Below the pieces are notes generated by a model that did not search any database, was not told where the DNA came from, and saw only the letters and a list, made by a program, of their open reading frames with translations. DNA of 55,429 bases from Chlamydiia bacterium (lineage in GTDB: Bacteria > Chlamydiota > Chlamydiia > Chlamydiales > GCA-2402025), in NCBI GenBank assembly GCA_022601395.1, contig JAJACS010000012.1:1-55429 (forward strand). Direction: 5' to 3'. Made by a program: the position numbers and the translations under genes. Shown here in pieces: positions 25,282 to 34,672 of this stretch (position 1 is the stretch's first letter; each line of letters opens with the position of its first letter).

Positions 25282-25632
25282 ATGACAAACCTACCCAAGT
25301 GCCCTAAATGCGGCTCAGAATTTACTTACGAAGATGGAAACTTACTCATCTGCCCAGAATGCAGCCATGAGTGGGTAGAGAGTGCAGAGTCTGATAAAGG
25401 TGAAAAAGAACCTGTTGTAAAAGATGCGCACGGAAACATCCTAAAAGATGGCGATAGTGTCACGATTATCAAAGACATAAAAGTGAAAGGAACCTCTTCT
25501 GCTATTAAAGTAGGCGTCAAAGTAAAAGACATCCGCCTAATCGAAGAAGTCAATGGTCACAACATTGATGCTAAAGTGAAGGGCTTTGGCGCGGTATTGC
25601 TTAAGTCGGAGTTCGTTAAAAAGTGCAGCTAG
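25282..25632 (+). CDS. yjdM: YjdM/PhnA-family zinc-ribbon protein
   Basis: A 116-residue protein with an N-terminal zinc ribbon (CPKCGSEF...CPECSHEW) and the C-terminal SH3-like barrel typical of YjdM ([23 protein letters not shown]...). It was once named PhnA, but no phosphonate genes are present, and the family role is still unclear. It is probably cytosolic. It ends 6 bases before the convergent glucosidase stop. Confidence 0.9.
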   Translation: MTNLPKCPKCGSEFTYEDGNLLICPECSHEWVESAESDKGEKEPVVKDAHGNILKDGDSVTIIKDIKVKGTSSAIKVGVKVKDIRLIEEVNGHNIDAKVKGFGAVLLKSEFVKKCS

Positions 25633-25638
25633 CACCCC

Positions 25639-28296
25639 TTAAAGGATAAAACCACCATGCTCACCAAGCTGCTGTATTAGCTTTGCTATGAGGCCTGTCC
25701 ATCCTGTTTGGTGTGACGCTCCAATCCCCTCCCCAGTGTCCCCATGGAAGTATTCATGGAAGAAGAGGTAGTCTTTGAAGTTTGGGTCTTTTTCGAACTT
25801 TTCTTTCCCTTTGAAGACCGCTCTAAAACCTTCACTATCTTGCGTGTAAATATTGATAAGTCTTCTTGAAATTTCTTGCGATACTTCCCAAAGGTTCATC
25901 ATATTTCCAGAACCTGTTGGACACTCTACTTTAAAGTCATCACCGTAGTAGTGATGAAACTTTTGCAGTGATTCAATAATCAGAATATTCACCGGCATCC
26001 AAATAGGACCTCGCCAGTTAGAGTTCCCTCCAAAAAGTCTGTTTGTAGACTCCCCTGGTTCGTAATCCACACAGTATTTATGAGAGTTTAACCTTAGCTC
26101 AAACGGATCTTCTTTATGAGAAAGGGCAATCGATCTAATGCCATAAGGACTTAAAAACTCTGATTCATCAAGCATGATCTTCAAAATTTTTGAAAGCTTT
26201 TCTCTATTTACAATCGCTAAGATACGCCTTCCATCCACACCAGGGGTGCGCATGCAGGCAACTTTCGTACAAAGATCATCTCTGTGTTTAATAAACCAGT
26301 TTACACGCTTATTATACCCAGGAAACCTTTCAAGAACCTCTGCATCAACGGTAGATACTGCAAAAAGAGGAATCAAGCCCACGAGAGATTTTACCTTAAG
26401 CCTATTGATCTGACCATCTGGCATCGCCAAAATGTCATAATAAAACCCGTCTTCTTCATCCCAAAGAGAAGGTGCTGCTTCGTCCTCATAGTTAATTGCT
26501 TCTGCTATGTATAGAAAATGTTCGTAGAATTTTGATGCCATGTCTTCATATGCAGGATTTGTTTGTGCAAGCTCTAGTGCAATGGTGAGCATGTTTAAAC
26601 AAAACATCCCCATCCAGCTTGTTGCATCTGACTGGTAGAGTTCTCCACCCTCTGGGATATGCTCGGAGCGGTTAAACACTGAAATATTATCAAGGCCGAG
26701 GAAACCGCCTTTGAAAACATTTCTGCCACCTTCATCTTCTCTGTTCACCCACCAGGTGAAGTTCAGAAGTAATTTCTGGAATACAGACTCTAGAAAGTGC
26801 TGATCTTCTCTTCCTCTTCTTTTGTGCTCTATTTTATAAACACGCCACGCAGCCCAAGCATGAACAGGAGGATTCACATCATCAAAATTCCATTCATAAG
26901 CAGGAAGCTGACCATTTGGATGCATGTACCACTCTCTTGTTAAAAGAGTCAGCTGGCGCTTTGCAAACTCAGGATCTACCATAGCAAGAACGAGGGTATG
27001 AAAAGCTAGATCCCATGCAGCAAACCAAGGATACTCCCATTTATCTGGCATAGATAAAATGTCATCATTGTAGATATGGGGCCAATTTTGGTTACGAGGA
27101 TTTTTTCTGATGAGCTTTTCTGTAAATACGGCCTTATCTCCATGTATCCAGTCTTGCACAACATAGTGATAGAATTGCTTCGACCAAAGCATCCCTGAAA
27201 TTGCTTGGCGCTCAATCATTTTATGTTCATTCGAAAGATCTTTTGGAAGTAGCTCATCATAGAATTGATTCGCCTCATCAAAGCGAGCTTTGTAAATTTT
27301 CCTCGCATCAGCAAGAGGCTTTCTTTGGGCATTCTCATCCGAAAGTCTTAGAGTCACACGTTTTGAATCTCCAGGAGGAATCGTGAGCTTGTAAACAAAC
27401 GCTGCCTTTGTCCCTTGCAGGTTTTTATTCACCGCCTCTTTGTCATCTCTTATGATATATTCGTGAAAAGCATCTTTAACATGAGCCGATTTATTCTCTG
27501 AATTAAATAGCTTATTGTTGTTTGTTTCATTGTCTGTAAAAAGAATTTCATCTGGCGTTTCCCCGTAAAGAACATACTCGCCAATGTCCTTTTTTTCACA
27601 AACAACAGAAGCATAATCTTTGCCTGACATTCCTACTTTTAAATGTGGCCTTTGTACATCACTCTCCCAAGCCCAAGTATTTCTAAACCAGATTGTAGGA
27701 AGTACATGTATTTCTTTTTCTTCTTTTGCTCTGTTGTGTACAGTGACATAAATAAAAAGATCTTCTACATCTTCTTTTGCATATTCAATAAATACATCAA
27801 AGTACTCATCATTATCAAAGACACCTGTGTCGATGAGCTCGTATTCTCTGTCATCTTGATCTCTCTTAGCGTTCTCTTTTATGAGGTCTTCATAGGGAAA
27901 TTTACTTTGCGGGTATTTGTATAGATACTTCATGTAACTATGTGTTGGGGTAGAGTCCAAATAATAGAAGTAGTCTTTTACATCTTCTCCGTGATTCCCC
28001 TGTACATTCGAGAGTCCAAAGATACGCTCTTTTAAGATCTCATCTTTGCCATTCCAGAAGCTTAGGGCAAAGCAGAGTTTTTGATGATTATCTGAAATTC
28101 CTGCAATTCCATCTTCTCCCCACCTGTACGCTCTTGAGTGAGATTGATTAAAATCAAAGTAAGCCCAAGCATCACCATCTTCGCTGTAATCTTCTCTTAC
28201 AGTTCCCCACTGCCTTTCTGAGATATAGGGACCCCATTTTTTCCAGTGCTTTACACGTTTTTCGTTCTCTTCAAGACGTTTTATTTCAACACACAA
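25639..28296 (-). CDS. large glucosidase, GH63/MGH1-like (alpha/alpha)6 barrel
   Basis: An 885-residue cytosolic protein. It carries an N-terminal beta-rich domain (WGTVREDYS..GDAWAYFDF..SHSRAYRWGEDGIAG) and a C-terminal (alpha/alpha)6 barrel with HIYNDDILSMPDKWEYPWFAAWDLAFH, GFLGLDNISVFNR and GGNSNWRGPIWMPVNILI. These are landmarks of the bacterial GH63-type 'glucosidase' group related to mannosylglycerate hydrolase and mannosyl-oligosaccharide glucosidase. The start is a TTG at 28296 behind AGGAG; no suitable ATG is near. The chlamydial substrate may be a glycogen-derived or host oligosaccharide. There is no signal peptide. I recall no such gene in Chlamydia itself. Confidence 0.8.
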   Translation of the reverse strand: MCVEIKRLEENEKRVKHWKKWGPYISERQWGTVREDYSEDGDAWAYFDFNQSHSRAYRWGEDGIAGISDNHQKLCFALSFWNGKDEILKERIFGLSNVQGNHGEDVKDYFYYLDSTPTHSYMKYLYKYPQSKFPYEDLIKENAKRDQDDREYELIDTGVFDNDEYFDVFIEYAKEDVEDLFIYVTVHNRAKEEKEIHVLPTIWFRNTWAWESDVQRPHLKVGMSGKDYASVVCEKKDIGEYVLYGETPDEILFTDNETNNNKLFNSENKSAHVKDAFHEYIIRDDKEAVNKNLQGTKAAFVYKLTIPPGDSKRVTLRLSDENAQRKPLADARKIYKARFDEANQFYDELLPKDLSNEHKMIERQAISGMLWSKQFYHYVVQDWIHGDKAVFTEKLIRKNPRNQNWPHIYNDDILSMPDKWEYPWFAAWDLAFHTLVLAMVDPEFAKRQLTLLTREWYMHPNGQLPAYEWNFDDVNPPVHAWAAWRVYKIEHKRRGREDQHFLESVFQKLLLNFTWWVNREDEGGRNVFKGGFLGLDNISVFNRSEHIPEGGELYQSDATSWMGMFCLNMLTIALELAQTNPAYEDMASKFYEHFLYIAEAINYEDEAAPSLWDEEDGFYYDILAMPDGQINRLKVKSLVGLIPLFAVSTVDAEVLERFPGYNKRVNWFIKHRDDLCTKVACMRTPGVDGRRILAIVNREKLSKILKIMLDESEFLSPYGIRSIALSHKEDPFELRLNSHKYCVDYEPGESTNRLFGGNSNWRGPIWMPVNILIIESLQKFHHYYGDDFKVECPTGSGNMMNLWEVSQEISRRLINIYTQDSEGFRAVFKGKEKFEKDPNFKDYLFFHEYFHGDTGEGIGASHQTGWTGLIAKLIQQLGEHGGFIL

Positions 28297-28508
28297 AGCA
28301 AGTAGCTCCTGAAAATATTTAAATTGACTGTAAATTCCTTATATACGATGAGGAGTGTTATTGTGAAAATTTTTTTTATTTGTTTATGAAACGCTACTAG
28401 ACAGAAAAATAAAAACATGGTGAATGTGTTTCAAATCACTACCGAGAAAACCCCTCGGGCTCTATAAGTAAGAATAAAGAATACTACCGAAATAGCCTTA
28501 ACATTTTT

Positions 28509-29264
28509 ATGAGTGAAGAAGAGCAGAAAGAAGAAAAAAAGCCACCAAGCGGTTGGGATACTTTTAAGAAATGGATCCCTCTTATTGTGATTGTCATTGT
28601 TGCATTTACTGCCTACTTTTTAGGGCTTCATAAGTATTTGACTTTCGACAACCTTAAGCGCTACCACGACACCCTTACAAGCTACTCACAAGAATACCCT
28701 GTACTCTCTGTAATCGTATACATGGGCCTTTATTTTTTAGGGACTGTATTTATCCTTCCTGAGATGGCTATTATAACACTTCTTGGCGGGATGCTTTTCC
28801 CTTTTCCCTTGAGTGTTATCTATACTATTTTTCCAGCGACTCTTGGAGCTTGTATTATTTTCTTAGTCGCTGAAACAGCGATTGGGAAATACATCGCACA
28901 AAAAGCATCTGGGCTTTTAAAAAAGATGCAAACGGGTTTTCAAAGAGATGCTACAAATTACATGTTATTTCTGCGGCTTGTTCCTTTGTTCCCTTTTTGG
29001 CTTGTTAACATAGCTCCTGCCATCTTCAACGTAAGGCTATGGAGTTATACTTGGACAACATTTGTTGGCATCATTCCAGGCACTGCTGTTTTTTGCTACG
29101 TTGGTCATAGCTTGAACTCTGTCTTTGAGAATAACGAAGATTTTTCTATAGAAGCTGTTTTAACATCAAAAGTTGTCATAGCACTTATTGCACTTGGTGT
29201 GATTATTATTGTTCCTGTTCTGATAAAATATATAAAAAACAGAAAGAAGAAAGAAGATGATTGA
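28509..29264 (+). CDS. TVP38/TMEM64-family (DedA-related) membrane protein
   Basis: A 251-residue membrane protein with a charged cytosolic N-terminus, a membrane segment at about 24-44 and several more. The SNARE-associated/VTT core is visible: GTVFILPEMAIITLLGGMLFPF, then LRLVPLFPFWLVNIAPAIFNVRLWSYTW and GIIPGTAVFCYVG. Relatives (DedA, TMEM41B, VMP1) move lipids across membranes. The gene overlaps the next one, a CDP-alcohol phosphotransferase, by eight bases. Translational coupling with a phospholipid synthase fits a lipid-transport job. Confidence 0.88.
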   Translation: MSEEEQKEEKKPPSGWDTFKKWIPLIVIVIVAFTAYFLGLHKYLTFDNLKRYHDTLTSYSQEYPVLSVIVYMGLYFLGTVFILPEMAIITLLGGMLFPFPLSVIYTIFPATLGACIIFLVAETAIGKYIAQKASGLLKKMQTGFQRDATNYMLFLRLVPLFPFWLVNIAPAIFNVRLWSYTWTTFVGIIPGTAVFCYVGHSLNSVFENNEDFSIEAVLTSKVVIALIALGVIIIVPVLIKYIKNRKKKEDD

Positions 29265-29856
29265 TAGCTACCTAAGATCCCCTTACCAAAAGATCATCAT
29301 TAACCCCATACTGAGAACGCCTCTTTTAAAAAGAACTGTCCCAAACGCTCTTACTACACTTGCGCTTATTACAGGCCTTTTGACGGGATACTTTCTTTTT
29401 AGTCAAAGAATCATACTGAGTATTGTTTTTCTTACACTATCGGGCTTTTTAGACACACTAGACGGATCACTTGCAAGACACTTGCATAAAACAAGTGATA
29501 CAGGAGCCGCTTTTGATATCTTTTCAGATCGAGTCGTTGAAACAGCAATCATCATCGGGCTTTTTTTATACGCCCCTTCAAGAGGCATGCAAGCGCTTCT
29601 TATGCTTGCAAGTTCCTATCTCTGTGTGACTTCTTTTCTTGTTGTTGGGATTTTTTCAGGAAATGATTCAGAAAAAAGCTTTCATTATAGCCCTGGCATC
29701 ATCGAACGTGCAGAAGCCTTTATTTTCTTTGCTCTTATGATCCTTTTTCCAAGCTTTTTTACTGCTTTAAGCTATCTATACACAGCACTTGTTCTCACAA
29801 CAGCTGCTATCCGCATGCTCCAGTTCTATAAACAAAAGCATCTCACAACTCTCTAA
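29257..29856 (+). CDS. CDP-alcohol phosphatidyltransferase
   Basis: A 199-residue membrane enzyme with the full CDP-alcohol motif D-x2-DG-x2-AR-x8-G-x3-D-x3-D: Asp66, Asp69, Gly70, Ala73, Arg74, Gly83, Asp87, Asp91. It would exchange CMP for an alcohol such as glycerol-3-phosphate, serine or inositol-phosphate at the membrane. Which alcohol cannot be told. About five membrane segments surround the motif. It is coupled to the TVP38 gene by an eight-base overlap. Confidence 0.88.
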   Translation: MIDSYLRSPYQKIIINPILRTPLLKRTVPNALTTLALITGLLTGYFLFSQRIILSIVFLTLSGFLDTLDGSLARHLHKTSDTGAAFDIFSDRVVETAIIIGLFLYAPSRGMQALLMLASSYLCVTSFLVVGIFSGNDSEKSFHYSPGIIERAEAFIFFALMILFPSFFTALSYLYTALVLTTAAIRMLQFYKQKHLTTL

Positions 29857-29930
29857 TTAAAAAATATAATTTCACACAAAATACTAAATTAACTATATAA
29901 AGAATTAACAGAATATAATTAAGATTTATC

Positions 29931-30788
29931 ATGAACAAACTAACTTATTCATTAATACAAAAAGCACATAGAAATCACCTTAAATGGTTCCCAACTACTC
30001 CCATCGAATACTGCGAAACCCTATCTCACACTCTTCGCGTTCCCTTCTTTTTTAAATGTGATTTCCTTCAACCTATGGGAAGTAACTGCATACGTGGGGC
30101 TTACTTTATGCTTTCATCACTTGATGACGAAAGTAGATCTCAAACAATAGCCATTGCGGTAAACGAAGTAGAAGCGCTTAGTTTTGCCTATGTAGCAGAG
30201 CTTCTAAACCTTGCCATGGTTCTTTACATGCGCGAGCCAGAAGATCCAGACCTTAAAGAAAAAATACAAGAGCACAAAGTAGAAGTAAAAACTTATCCAA
30301 AAGGCTTGAATGTCACAAAACTTGCCCTTGAAGATGCAGAGACTATGGGCTATTTACATCTAAACATCACAAACAGCCCGATGATCGAAGCTGCAAATGG
30401 TGGTTCTCTTGCTATTGAAACATTCGATCAAATCCCTCAACTTCGAAACGTCCTACTTCCTCTATCGGAACTTAGCCTCTCTAAAGGGTTTATCCACTTT
30501 ATAAAGCAAAAACATCCAGATTGTTTGATCTACGGATGCTGCGATAAAAACATAGAAAGAAGGCTTCCAAGTCTTGATATCGATGATGTCATCACAGTAT
30601 CTGAAAAACAAAAAGAAGCTGCTTGTCTCTGGCTTCTTAAACAACATCAACTTGTTGTTACACCAGAAGCAGCTTCTGTCATTGCGGCATGCTTCAGCAG
30701 AAAAATGCCCGATCTTGAAGGCGTTACAGGAACTATCCTAACAGAAAGAAGTATTCCTTTCGAAAAACTCCAAAGACTTGTTAGTTAA
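29931..30788 (+). CDS. threonine-dehydratase-like fold-II protein lacking the PLP lysine (pseudoenzyme)
   Basis: A 285-residue protein. KCDFLQPMGSNCIRGAY (42-58) aligns with the K-ED-QP--SFK-RGAY region of threonine dehydratase, but the PLP-binding lysine is Cys53 and the preceding Phe is Asn52. The SxGNHxQG substrate loop is replaced by AVNEVEALSFAY, and the glycine-rich phosphate loop by LSELSLSKGF. A C-terminal TPEAASVIAACF resembles the helix that lines the active site. The frame is open and the fold is recognisable, so this looks like a retained non-catalytic protein rather than a decaying gene. It is short for the family (about 320). It overlaps the convergent M3 peptidase gene by eight bases. 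Confidence 0.65.
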   Translation: MNKLTYSLIQKAHRNHLKWFPTTPIEYCETLSHTLRVPFFFKCDFLQPMGSNCIRGAYFMLSSLDDESRSQTIAIAVNEVEALSFAYVAELLNLAMVLYMREPEDPDLKEKIQEHKVEVKTYPKGLNVTKLALEDAETMGYLHLNITNSPMIEAANGGSLAIETFDQIPQLRNVLLPLSELSLSKGFIHFIKQKHPDCLIYGCCDKNIERRLPSLDIDDVITVSEKQKEAACLWLLKQHQLVVTPEAASVIAACFSRKMPDLEGVTGTILTERSIPFEKLQRLVS

Positions 30789-32853
30789 TCCCATAAGCTT
30801 CTAAAAAAGCTCCGAGCTCCGGATCTCTTCCAAGATAGTTACGAAGAAGTACTTCAGGGTCTTCCGAACCACCCTTTCCTATGATCTCTTTGATATAGCG
30901 TTTGCCAGCCTTAGGGTTTAAAAGCCCTTCTTTCTTGATCTCTGCAAAGACATCAAGAGCAAAGACCCTTGACCAAAGATACCCATAGTAACGAGCTCCA
31001 TATCCATCAAGATGACCAAAACTTGCTTGTTGATGTGACTTCATATCAAATGCGAATGAACTTCCGCTTTTTTCATAGATCTCTTTGTAAAGACTAATCG
31101 TATCTTTATCATCTCCATTTAAAAAACACTCTAAGGAAAGATGAGAAAGAAGACATTGTCTTACAACAAAATTTCCAGAGTCCATCTTTCTTGAAGCTAC
31201 AATTTTTTCAACAAGCTCATCAGGAAGAGGTTTTCCTGTTTTATAGTGAGAGCTCACCATTTTTAAGATGTCTTTATCCTTGAGCCACTCTTCTAAAATC
31301 TGAGAAGGAAGCTCTACAAAATCCGTTTTCACATTGTAGCCTGAAGTACACACGTACTCTGTTTTCCCAAGAACCGCATGGATCCCATGGCCAAACTCAT
31401 GGAAAAAAGTTCTAGCCTGATCAAGTGTCATCAAAGAAGGGCGATCTTCTGTTGCTTTCGGGAAGTTCATAATCAGAAGGTTTATGGTAGGCCTCATCGA
31501 ACCATCTGGGAATGCAAGTCCCATATACATAGGGCAAGAGCAAGCATGTGAGTACTTGTTCTTTCTTGGGTGCAGATCCATGAGAATGTAACCAGATACA
31601 TTTTTTGCATCTTTTTCTTTAATTTGGATCAACCTAACATCCTCATGCCAAAGAGAAGACACAGGAACTTCTTTGATTTCAAGATCAAAGAACCTCTCAT
31701 AAATGTCCATAAGGCCACTGACTGTCGACTCAAGAGGAAAATATTCTTTCACAACGTTGTCGTTAAACGAATACACCTGTGATTTATACTTCTCTCTTGC
31801 GTAAAGCACATTCCAAGGCTTTAGCTTAGACTCTTCTTCAGATACCCCAAGGATCTTCTTAAGCTGAAGAGCTTCTTCCTTTTCTTTTGTCAGAGATTTA
31901 GCAGATAGCTGCGAGAGGAACTCCTGCGCTTTTTCGGGCTTTTTCACCATCTCACTTGAGAGCTGAAAGTGAGCAAAACTCTCATAACCAAGCTCTTTTG
32001 CAAGGTGATCTCTTTTTCTTATGATCTTATGCAACACCTCAATATTTGCAGGATAGGCTCTATTGTTAAATGCTCTATATAAATCTCTTCTTATATCCTC
32101 AGAGTCGCAAGATTTCATCACAGTAAAATAAGTTGGATAGTCGCAAGTAAGAAGGTAGTTCCCTTTTTCATCTTGATCAAGCTGCGATACAAAAGATTCC
32201 GGAAGCGTTGCTAGCTGATCTTTAGTTGCTTTAACATTCGAATGATCTTCTCTTATGTTTTTTGCAAAAGACTGCTGCAATGTGATCAGCTCTTTTGTAA
32301 GCATTTTTACATTTGTACCCTGTTCCTCAGGTAAATGAAAACCACCTTTCTTCATATCAAGAAGCACTTCAGAAAGCATGTAATCATGCCTTTTCTTAAA
32401 ACTTTTGCGCTTTTTCATTCTTTTTTGAAAATCGCTCATAATTGTATAGAGCTCTCTATGCTCATTTCTGGACTCTATGTAAGCTTTATTAAGCTCAAGT
32501 CCAGAATTTAAATAGGTCTCCCTGAGTTTATTGTCTTTTTCTACCATAGCAAAGGTATGCATGATCTGTATTGCTTCTGCAATCCCAGCCTCTATCACAT
32601 CAAACTGTTGCAGCGTATTATCTATCGTTCTTTTCTTAGGATGGATCTCTAAAAATGACTGAAGCCTTGCTTTGTAATTTGCCAAAGCATCTTCTTTATA
32701 CTTCAGTATTTCTGAAGTAGAGGTGAAGTACATTTTCTGTATTGCAGGAACACTTGCTACATTTTCATAAGCAAAGCGATCTATTTTCCCTGCAAAAGCG
32801 CAGGATGCAAGAGCTAAAAATGCGCAAGCAGTTACTTGGTAGAAACGATTCAT
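30781..32853 (-). CDS. exported M3-family oligopeptidase (Dcp/OpdA-like)
   Basis: A 690-residue zinc metallopeptidase of the thimet oligopeptidase family. The HEFGHGIH motif is at 485-492 (His485, Glu486, His489), with the third ligand in FVELPSQ some 25 residues later. YGYLWSRVFALDVF near the end is also conserved. It begins with a signal peptide that can be read two ways: a lipobox LASC (Cys18), or a type I cut after AFA (22). Most M3 peptidases lack such signals, though periplasmic Dcp exists in enterobacteria. It would break short peptides after the periplasmic proteases. The start ATG is at 32853. Confidence 0.88.
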   Translation of the reverse strand: MNRFYQVTACAFLALASCAFAGKIDRFAYENVASVPAIQKMYFTSTSEILKYKEDALANYKARLQSFLEIHPKKRTIDNTLQQFDVIEAGIAEAIQIMHTFAMVEKDNKLRETYLNSGLELNKAYIESRNEHRELYTIMSDFQKRMKKRKSFKKRHDYMLSEVLLDMKKGGFHLPEEQGTNVKMLTKELITLQQSFAKNIREDHSNVKATKDQLATLPESFVSQLDQDEKGNYLLTCDYPTYFTVMKSCDSEDIRRDLYRAFNNRAYPANIEVLHKIIRKRDHLAKELGYESFAHFQLSSEMVKKPEKAQEFLSQLSAKSLTKEKEEALQLKKILGVSEEESKLKPWNVLYAREKYKSQVYSFNDNVVKEYFPLESTVSGLMDIYERFFDLEIKEVPVSSLWHEDVRLIQIKEKDAKNVSGYILMDLHPRKNKYSHACSCPMYMGLAFPDGSMRPTINLLIMNFPKATEDRPSLMTLDQARTFFHEFGHGIHAVLGKTEYVCTSGYNVKTDFVELPSQILEEWLKDKDILKMVSSHYKTGKPLPDELVEKIVASRKMDSGNFVVRQCLLSHLSLECFLNGDDKDTISLYKEIYEKSGSSFAFDMKSHQQASFGHLDGYGARYYGYLWSRVFALDVFAEIKKEGLLNPKAGKRYIKEIIGKGGSEDPEVLLRNYLGRDPELGAFLEAYGIN

Positions 32854-32932
32854 AATTTACCCTATTTTAACTGAAAGTAGAAGGGGTACTTTTATAAATC
32901 TTTGAGGAAAAAGTCTAGGAAAATCGACAAGT

Positions 32933-33649
32933 TTAAAGGTTCATATTATGAAAAACAGCATCAACATCATCAAGATCTTCAAGGTATTCGATAAGCGCTA
33001 AATTCTTCTCTTTTGTCTCTTCATCACAATCCACACTTGATTTAGGGATTTGCTCAAGCGAGGCTTCTTCACAAGAAATATTCTTGGATTCTATCGCCTC
33101 TTTTACTTTGTATAGCTCATCTGGTGCTGTTGTGATCATAAAATGCTCACCAGCTTGTTCAAAGTCTTCTGCTCCAGCCTCTGTTGCTATTAGAAATAGA
33201 TCGTCTTCTGAGCTGGATGCTTTTGCCACTTGCAGCACTCCTTTTCTTTCAAAGTTGAAAGAAACAGAGCCAGGGGTCGCAACAGTGCCCCCCTTTTTAT
33301 TTGTCGCAATACGCATATCAGAAGAGATGCGGTTTTTATTGTCTGTCATCACTTCAGCAAGTATACCTACACCGCCATGCCCATAAAGCTCATACATCAT
33401 CTCGGTAAAGTCTGACTGATCTTTGCTTGTCGCCTTTTTGATGTTTCTTTCTATATTGTCAGATGGCAAGTTCGCAGCTTTAGCTTTTGTAAGAGCAAGC
33501 CTTAGCTTTGGATTTGCCTTAGGATCAGCTCCGCCTTGCTTTACAGCGCTAATGATTTCTTTTGTAACTCTTGAAAACAGCTTACCTTTTGCTGCATCCG
33601 CTCTTGATTTTTTGTGCTTTATATTCGCCCATTTACTATGTCCTGCCAT
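32933..33649 (-). CDS. yebC: YebC/PmpR-family protein
   Basis: A 238-residue protein beginning MAGHSKWANIKHKKSRADA, the invariant YebC start, with YELYGHGGVGILAEVMTDNKNR and GGTVATPGSVSFNFERKG in the middle. Members act as transcriptional regulators and, for several homologues, help ribosomes through difficult peptide stretches. It is the last gene of prfB-GNAT-GNAT-yebC. As I recall, yebC-acetyltransferase-prfB is also the Chlamydia order. Confidence 0.96.
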   Translation of the reverse strand: MAGHSKWANIKHKKSRADAAKGKLFSRVTKEIISAVKQGGADPKANPKLRLALTKAKAANLPSDNIERNIKKATSKDQSDFTEMMYELYGHGGVGILAEVMTDNKNRISSDMRIATNKKGGTVATPGSVSFNFERKGVLQVAKASSSEDDLFLIATEAGAEDFEQAGEHFMITTAPDELYKVKEAIESKNISCEEASLEQIPKSSVDCDEETKEKNLALIEYLEDLDDVDAVFHNMNL

Positions 33650-33652
33650 AAT

Positions 33653-34147
33653 CTATAGAACCATTTGCATGTTAATTTTACTTCGATATTTCCCGTCTTT
33701 CTCTTTCAAAAAATCTTCCTGTCTTCCGTATTCTTCAAAGCCAAGTCTTTTATAAAGGTTATAAGCAGGATTGCCGTCATACACTTCCAAGTGAAAAAGC
33801 TCGACACCAAACTTTGATTTAGCCTGCTCCTTCATCCAGTTAAAAAGCTTTGTTCCCACCCCTTTTCCTCTAAAATCAGGATGCACAATAATCGCAAACA
33901 AACTCTGATGCTTCAGCTTTTTAAAATGGTGCAAGTAGAGTACTGCCATACCAGCAGGCTTGCCATCGATGCATGCTGTAAAAGAGGCTCCTTGTCCTTT
34001 GTAGCTGAGCCAAATCCGTGCAGCATCTTCTACCTCAGGCAAATTATCAAGAGGGAACCAGTTTAGAACAACAGGGTCCATAAGCCACTTTACAAGGTGT
34101 GCTCTATCTTCTTCTTCACTAATCCTAATGGTAACATCATGCGTCAT
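33653..34147 (-). CDS. GNAT acetyltransferase (second of a pair)
   Basis: A 164-residue GCN5-related N-acetyltransferase from the ATG at 34147 (MTHDVTIRIS), which overlaps the upstream gene by 11 bases; a longer in-frame start at 34210 would lie well inside that gene. The acetyl-CoA loop is intact: VHPDFRGKGVGTKLF. LEVYDGNPAYNLYKRLGFEEYGR is the usual C-terminal GNAT stretch. It resembles RimI/RimJ types and may acetylate a protein or small molecule. It shares the RIS/RYT...E..AHLVKWL...W plan with its neighbour, so the two are old duplicates. Confidence 0.85.
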   Translation of the reverse strand: MTHDVTIRISEEEDRAHLVKWLMDPVVLNWFPLDNLPEVEDAARIWLSYKGQGASFTACIDGKPAGMAVLYLHHFKKLKHQSLFAIIVHPDFRGKGVGTKLFNWMKEQAKSKFGVELFHLEVYDGNPAYNLYKRLGFEEYGRQEDFLKEKDGKYRSKINMQMVL

Positions 34148-34667
34148 CTTTTTTGCCCGCGATAAACTTTTTCTCGTAATAGCTACGATCTTTATAGCTA
34201 TTTTCTCCACACTTCACGTAGCGCTTCTGAGAATAGATCTTTTTATATTCATGCTTTTCTAAAAGATGTTTGATCTCTCCATCTCCAAAAACTTCAAATC
34301 CAAGCTTCTCAAAACGAAAATAGTTTTTTCCAAGATGTTCAATATTTTTAAGAAGTGATGTGCCTACTTTTTTTCTTTGCATCTGTGGATCAACAACAAG
34401 ATAAACAAGAGAGTGATGCACAAGCTTAATATAGGGCATCAAAAAAAGAGTAGCTATCCCGCAAGGCACGCCTTTGTAACACGCTGTAAGGCTTGATTTA
34501 TAGCGAGAAAACCCAAGCCAAATCTTTAGCATTTCATCCACTTCCTTCTCTCCATCCATAGAGAAGTGATCCAGCATCCCTTTTTCAAGAAGCCACTTCT
34601 TTAAAAAGGCTCCGTCTTCGAGCCTTGTATAGCGGATATCAAACGACTTTTCTTCTATAATACTCAA
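34137..34667 (-). CDS. GNAT-like acetyltransferase (first of a pair)
   Basis: A 176-residue paralogue of the following gene (DIRYTRLEDGAFLKKWLLE..., KIWLGFSRYKSSLTACYKGVPCGIATLFL). Its acetyl-CoA loop is less canonical (VDPQMQRKKVGTSLL instead of R-GKGVG). The C-terminal third differs from the usual GNAT end, with a Lys/Tyr-rich tail (SQKRYVKCGENSYKDRSYYE). It starts five bases after the prfB stop and is cotranscribed with it. Its position beside the release factor gene suggests, but does not show, a link to the translation machinery. Confidence 0.78.
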   Translation of the reverse strand: MSIIEEKSFDIRYTRLEDGAFLKKWLLEKGMLDHFSMDGEKEVDEMLKIWLGFSRYKSSLTACYKGVPCGIATLFLMPYIKLVHHSLVYLVVDPQMQRKKVGTSLLKNIEHLGKNYFRFEKLGFEVFGDGEIKHLLEKHEYKKIYSQKRYVKCGENSYKDRSYYEKKFIAGKKDDA

Positions 34668-34672
34668 GATGA

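Noticed and set aside
28442..28459. CCGAG/CTCGG hairpin upstream of the TVP38 gene
   Set aside because: Only five base pairs and no T-run; not distinguishable from chance.
33653..34210. Longer start for the second GNAT (21 extra residues)
   Set aside because: It would overlap the upstream gene by 74 bases, while the ATG at 34147 overlaps by 11 and begins at the conserved strand of the domain.
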